The notes under the pieces were generated by a model. The model saw nothing but the letters and a program-made list of their open reading frames with translations, was not told the DNA's origin and did not search any database. This document shows, one piece after another, positions 35,427 to 38,901 of a stretch of DNA of 38,901 nt. The position numbers and the translations under genes were made by a program. Position 1 is the first letter of the stretch. Each line of letters begins with the position of its first letter. The stretch covers positions 1-38,901 of the forward strand of contig CAMBOH010000009.1 of the NCBI GenBank assembly GCA_945869305.1. Reading direction: 5' to 3'. This DNA comes from an uncultured bacterium (GTDB lineage: Bacteria > Bacteroidota > Bacteroidia > Bacteroidales > Bacteroidaceae).

Positions 35427-35606
35427 ACAAGCGTTCAAGGCCCGCCGCGCCCTAAAAAGACCACAAGCGTTCAAGGCCCGTCGCGCCCTAAAAGGACAAC
35501 AAGCGTTCAAGGCCCGCCCCGCCCTAAAAGGACAACAAACGTTCAAGGCACGCCCCGCCCTAAAAAGACAACAAAGGTTCAAGGCACGCCCCGAAGGGGC
35601 AACAAG
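35427..35606 (+). repeat. 36-bp tandem repeat, five units, directly after ruvC
   Basis: Units start at 35427, 35463, 35499, 35535 and 35571, exactly 36 bp apart with no spacers. Each begins ACAAGCGTTCAAGGC or a one- to two-base variant. The middle reads CCGCCCTAAAA. In the fifth unit the centre changes to GCCCC-GAA-GGGGC, a perfect hairpin (35588-35600). The array starts immediately after the ruvC stop codon. The 36-bp period keeps frame, but no start or protein-like sequence supports translation. Confidence 0.93.
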
Positions 35607-35676
35607 CACTTAGCCCAGGGCAACGCCCTGGGTGGAATGAGGCGATAAAGTGCGCCCTGAAAGGGCAAAAGCATTT
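35588..35676 (+). repeat. Dispersed palindromic element, best-preserved copy (three triloop hairpins)
   Basis: Three perfect hairpins run in series. GCCCC-GAA-GGGGC is at 35588-35600. CCCAGGGC-AAC-GCCCTGGG is at 35614-35632. GCCCT-GAA-AGGGC is at 35654-35666, followed by AAAAGC. Copies or parts occur at 6279-6330, 16621-16811, 26701-26787 (inverted) and 30157-30180. The remaining bases to 35857 hold no gene that I can support. Confidence 0.85.
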
Positions 35677-35857
35677 GTTCTTAACGCTTTTTGCGCATCA
35701 GATTCGCTGCGCTCGGCATAGCTCAAGCAAGCCCGGCTCTGCGCTCAATGGTGCAGCTTGGCTCTGCGCATTCAAGCACCCCGACCCAGTCAACCTGCCG
35801 CTGACTGCGAACCTGTAGGTTTTCCCAATTTCCATAGACCCCACAAGCCCAACCGTT

Positions 35858-36343
35858 ATGAAGCTTCTATACGCTTTGTCGTTTTTCTTGATTTCCCTTG
35901 TCGTACACGCACAAGCGCAGAAGGTGTACAACACGGTTATGGACAATGCCCTTCATGTGCTGAACTCGCCCTCAAGCCCGTTCACCCAGGTGCAGATAGC
36001 CCTTTTCAAGCGCGACGCACTGCTCTACCTGCGAAAAAAGGCCGTTGAGGCAAACGGAACACCTACAGGACAGTTCCTTGACACACAGGCTTACTTCCTT
36101 TCGGAATTTCTCACCCTCTTCTTCAAGGGAGCTGTCAAGACGAGACGGCAGGACGAAGACAAATGGGAAAAGCGCAAGCAACTCTTCACCCAAGCATCGC
36201 TGATGTATACGCTGGTTGACGACCCCGACACATCGACCACCATGGCCTATATGAACAAGGAGGGCTGCATCACACCTTTCTGTCTCAACACCGATTGGGA
36301 GAAAGCATACGCTGCGGCCACAGAGATGCCTGGAATACGTTAA
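35858..36343 (+). CDS. Small secreted protein of unknown function
   Basis: I do not recognise a named family. The 161-residue product starts with a clear signal peptide (about 1-20: LLYALSFFLISLVV then AQAQ). The mature part looks alpha-helical and charged (ALFKRDALLYLRKKAVEA, KTRRQDEDKWEKRKQLF). Two cysteines near the C-terminus (GCITPFC, about residues 137-143) could form a disulfide in the periplasm. The ATG at 35858 is fixed by the signal peptide. It lies 50 bp before another small unknown gene on the same strand, then ygiQ. The palindromic repeat element is upstream and no clear promoter box is seen. The signal peptide and uniform composition support a real gene. Confidence 0.8.
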   Translation: MKLLYALSFFLISLVVHAQAQKVYNTVMDNALHVLNSPSSPFTQVQIALFKRDALLYLRKKAVEANGTPTGQFLDTQAYFLSEFLTLFFKGAVKTRRQDEDKWEKRKQLFTQASLMYTLVDDPDTSTTMAYMNKEGCITPFCLNTDWEKAYAAATEMPGIR

Positions 36344-36393
36344 CGGCTGCCCCCGGCTCTACCCACCAACTAACCGACAAATACTATCATCCT

Positions 36394-36699
36394 ATGTACG
36401 ACATACAACTCAACGAAAGCGGCACGCGCCACATGAACGTGACACGCGAGAATCTGGAAACCATACGGAAGTACAACCTCTTCAACGGACTGGCCAACTC
36501 AACGGGCTACATCACCGAAAATGAGCTCGACAAGCTGAAGCTGAGCATACGCGCCCTCATCGCATCGTGCCATGAGGACACCAAGGACTTGCTCGACCTG
36601 TGCATCGACGTGATATACCACGACAAGATGAAGGCCTTCGGACTGAAGAACCTCATTGCCGCCTACGAGGAGTGGAACAACAACACTGCCGCGGAATAA
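36394..36699 (+). CDS. Small cytoplasmic protein of unknown function
   Basis: The function is unknown. The 101-residue product has no signal peptide or membrane segment. It is predicted helical and acidic, with NVTRENLETIRKYNLF near the start and LKLSIRALIASCHEDTKDLLDLCIDVI minus its end forming a probable amphipathic helix pair. The ATG at 36394 was chosen because it lies after the stop of the secreted-protein gene; the in-frame start at 36295 overlaps that gene. A start at 36433 is also possible. It lies 25 bp before ygiQ and may be co-transcribed with it and with the upstream gene. Confidence 0.7.
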   Translation: MYDIQLNESGTRHMNVTRENLETIRKYNLFNGLANSTGYITENELDKLKLSIRALIASCHEDTKDLLDLCIDVIYHDKMKAFGLKNLIAAYEEWNNNTAAE

Positions 36700-36724
36700 C
36701 CACACGGCCCTGTGCCTAAGCACC

Positions 36725-38650
36725 ATGAACGCAAAGCAACTGACCGATTGGCTGCCCACCACACGCAAGGAAATGGACCTGCGGGGCTGGGAGGCGGCCG
36801 ACGTGATACTCTTTTCGGGCGATGCCTATGTAGACCACCCCGCATTCGGAGCAGCTGTTATCGGACGCCTGCTCGAAGCCGAGGGCTACCGCGTATGCAT
36901 TGTCCCACAACCAGACTGGCACGGCGACTTCCGGGACTTCAAGAAGCTCGGAAGGCCGCGCCTCTTCTTTGCCATCGCTCCCGGCTGTATGGATTCGATG
37001 GTAAACAAGTATACGGCAAACCGACGGCTGCGATCGGAGGATGCCTACAGTCCCGACGGCCGGCACGACATGCGTCCTGAATACCCGACCATTGTCTACA
37101 CACACATCCTGAAACAGCTCTTTCCCGATGTGCCCGTGGTGTTGGGCGGCATCGAGGCATCACTGCGGCGCGTCACACACTATGACTATTGGCAGGAACG
37201 GCTGAAACCTTCCATCCTCAAGGACAGTGGTGCTGACCTGGTCATTTACGGCATGGGCGAACTGCCCCTTACCGAACTCTGCCACACGCTCGACCACTGC
37301 CTGACGCACGGAGACGATGACGTCTGCTGCTCTGCCAGTGACTTCCGTGCCATTGTGCGCAAGCATCCCGTGCCTCAAACGGTGACCATCGAAAAGCTCG
37401 AGGACATTCCGCAGGGCATCACGCCCGACGACATCGTACTGCACAGCCACGAGGCATGTCTGGCCGACCGAAGGGCCTATGCCGAGAACTTCAGGCACAT
37501 CGAAGAGGAAAGCAACAGACTGCACCCGCAACGCATCATCCAGCAGGTGGGCAGGGAATACATCGTGGTGAATCCGCCCTACCCTCCCATGACGACCGAA
37601 CAGATAGACCGTTCGTTCAGCTTTGCCTATACCCGTCTGCCGCATCCTAAATACAAGGGCAAGCGCATTCCGGCCTACGAAATGATCAAGTTCTCGGTCA
37701 ATATCCACCGAGGATGCTTTGGTGGTTGTGCGTTCTGTACCATCTCTGCCCACCAAGGCAAGTTCATCATGAGCCGTTCCAAGCAGAGCATCATGCAGGA
37801 AGTCAGGCAAATCACAGCAATGCCGGACTTCAAGGGCTACCTGTCAGACCTGGGCGGTCCGTCGGCCAACATGTATGGCATGAGCGGCCGTGACCGGAGT
37901 CTGTGTGAGCGCTGCAAGCGTCCCTCGTGTATCCATCCCGCCGTATGCCCCAACCTCAATGCTGACCACCGGCCTCTGCTCGACATCTACCGTGCCGTCG
38001 ATGCACTGCCAGGTGTCAAGAAGAGCTTCATTGGCAGTGGCGTGCGCTACGACCTGCTCCTGCACACCTATCAGGACGAGGCCCTGAACCAGGCGGCCCG
38101 CCAGTACACCCGCGAACTGATTGTCAACCATGTGTCGGGCCGCCTCAAGGTCGCTCCCGAACATACCTCCGACGCAGTGCTGCGGCTCATGCGCAAACCT
38201 TCGTTCAGGCTGTTCCACGAGTTTCGGAACATCTTCAACCGCATCAACCGCGAGGAGGGGCTGAACCAGCAGATTATTCCTTACTTCATCTCCTCCCATC
38301 CTGGCTGTACGGCCGAAGACATGGCCTGTCTGGCAGCCGAGACCAGGGCGTTGGACTTCAAGCTCGAACAGGTGCAGGACTTCACACCTACTCCCATGAC
38401 GGTTTCGACCGAAACATGGTACTCGGGATTCCATCCCTACACGCTCCAGCCGGTTTTCTCAGCCCGTACGCCTCAGGAGAAGTTGCGCCAGCGCATGTTC
38501 TTCTTCTGGTACAAGCCCGAGCAGCGGCAGCAGATTATCAGCGAGCTCCGTCGTATGTGTCGCCCGGACCTCATCGCCAAGCTCTATCCTGCCCCACAGC
38601 CTGCCCCACACATGCGCAAGGAGGGCAAGAACAAAAGACCCCGGCGATAA
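36725..38650 (+). CDS. ygiQ: YgiQ-family radical SAM protein
   Basis: This is a radical SAM enzyme of unknown substrate, widely conserved in bacteria. The 641-residue product has the N-terminal YgiQ domain, with WLPTTRKEMDLRGW and VVLGGIEASLRR. The radical SAM motif C-x3-C-x2-C appears in HRGCFGGCAFCTISAHQG and ligates the [4Fe-4S] cluster. A further cysteine-rich stretch CERCKRPSCIHPAVCPNL may hold a second metal or cluster site, as in the family. C-terminal FTPTPMTVSTETWYSG is a typical YgiQ block. The ATG at 36725 was preferred to the in-frame 36656, which overlaps the upstream gene. The end is basic (KKNKRPRR-like). A strong terminator hairpin follows about 70 bp downstream. Confidence 0.94.
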   Translation: MNAKQLTDWLPTTRKEMDLRGWEAADVILFSGDAYVDHPAFGAAVIGRLLEAEGYRVCIVPQPDWHGDFRDFKKLGRPRLFFAIAPGCMDSMVNKYTANRRLRSEDAYSPDGRHDMRPEYPTIVYTHILKQLFPDVPVVLGGIEASLRRVTHYDYWQERLKPSILKDSGADLVIYGMGELPLTELCHTLDHCLTHGDDDVCCSASDFRAIVRKHPVPQTVTIEKLEDIPQGITPDDIVLHSHEACLADRRAYAENFRHIEEESNRLHPQRIIQQVGREYIVVNPPYPPMTTEQIDRSFSFAYTRLPHPKYKGKRIPAYEMIKFSVNIHRGCFGGCAFCTISAHQGKFIMSRSKQSIMQEVRQITAMPDFKGYLSDLGGPSANMYGMSGRDRSLCERCKRPSCIHPAVCPNLNADHRPLLDIYRAVDALPGVKKSFIGSGVRYDLLLHTYQDEALNQAARQYTRELIVNHVSGRLKVAPEHTSDAVLRLMRKPSFRLFHEFRNIFNRINREEGLNQQIIPYFISSHPGCTAEDMACLAAETRALDFKLEQVQDFTPTPMTVSTETWYSGFHPYTLQPVFSARTPQEKLRQRMFFFWYKPEQRQQIISELRRMCRPDLIAKLYPAPQPAPHMRKEGKNKRPRR

Positions 38651-38722
38651 CGGCACATCCGGCCGTAACGCAGGCCGGTTCGCTCTATATATACGCGTAT
38701 TTTACCCTTGTAAAAATCCTTC

Positions 38723-38781
38723 AACCCTTCAGCCAGTCCTTCATTCTCGTTGATACTCAGAAGGAAAGTGGCTGAAGGGTT
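38723..38781 (+). terminator. Terminator after ygiQ, possibly bidirectional
   Basis: AACCCTTCAGCCA (38723-38735) is perfectly complementary to TGGCTGAAGGGTT (38769-38781), extended inside by CCTTC/GAAGG. The plus strand continues TTTGTTGT. On the minus strand the stem is followed by GAAGGATTTTTA, so it could also end transcription from the partial gene at the window edge. A third AACCCTTCAG lies at 38790-38799. Confidence 0.8.
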
Positions 38782-38852
38782 TTGTTGTCAAACCCTTCAG
38801 GAAGCTTCAGCAACCACGAGCGCGTAAAGATACTTTCAATATAGTATGGTTC

Positions 38853-38901
38853 CTATTTCAGCAATTCGTCAAGTTTTGCTGCAGTGGGTGGAACATTCTT
38901 C
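38853..38901 (-). CDS. 3' end of a gene cut by the window edge
   Basis: The minus strand from the window edge reads KNVPPTAAKLDELLK then TAG at 38853-38855. The helical ending and the downstream terminator make a C-terminus plausible, but 15 codons are too few to assign a function, and chance cannot be excluded. Confidence 0.4.
   Translation of the reverse strand, partial: KNVPPTAAKLDELLK

Noticed and set aside
35427-35606. Possible CRISPR array because of 36-bp repeat length
   Set aside because: The units are directly joined with no unique spacers, and no cas genes are in the window.

Overview
The window looks like chromosomal DNA of a Bacteroidales bacterium, probably close to Prevotella, Paraprevotella or Bacteroides. 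The evidence is the gene set, the TAnnTTTG promoter boxes typical of Bacteroidetes upstream of several genes, a type IX secretion (T9SS) C-terminal sorting domain on a secreted nuclease, a Rho factor with a very long disordered insertion, a Bacteroidetes-type membrane pyrophosphatase, and a DUF5117-type zinc metalloprotease. Most genes are housekeeping. I see no phage, transposase, plasmid, CRISPR, rRNA or tRNA gene.

Layout: uvrB (-) and mltG (+) diverge from a shared promoter region. The + strand then carries rho (with a long leader), dnaG and hppA, closed by a strong terminator. A convergent gap with short tandem repeats leads to a long run of - strand genes: an OmpA-family lipoprotein, a secreted endonuclease I, mutS2, asnS, an RluB-type pseudouridine synthase, purB, gltA, a decayed small secreted-protein gene, aroE, a CLC chloride channel with CBS domains, tsaC, a secreted zinc metalloprotease, an unrecognised gene, rlmD, mutY, a mannose-1-phosphate guanylyltransferase and a DUF1573 protein. 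ruvC (+) diverges from the DUF1573 gene, followed by two small unknown genes and ygiQ (+). The last 49 bases appear to hold the 3' end of a - strand gene.

DNA repair and replication are well represented (uvrB, dnaG, mutS2, mutY, ruvC), as are translation and RNA modification (asnS, rluB, tsaC, rlmD). Probable co-transcribed groups are purB-rluB-asnS, mutS2-endonuclease, tsaC-clc-aroE, the unknown gene with the metalloprotease, and DUF1573-manC.

The least explained part of the window is its intergenic DNA. Nearly every gap over 300 bases holds repeats. A multi-hairpin palindromic element recurs, whole or in pieces and in both orientations, at five gaps (about 6.28, 16.6, 26.7, 30.16 and 35.5 kb). 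At 35.4 kb it is joined to a 36-bp tandem array. Other gaps hold a heptanucleotide-based giant inverted repeat (21.1-21.5 kb), a 30-bp tandem array beside 48-bp duplicated repeats (32.8-33.1 kb), a 23-bp array (26.8 kb) and alternating 22-bp half-units (10.7 kb). These, together with the long pyrimidine-rich rho leader, are the best candidates for undescribed biology here; no new protein-coding system is evident.
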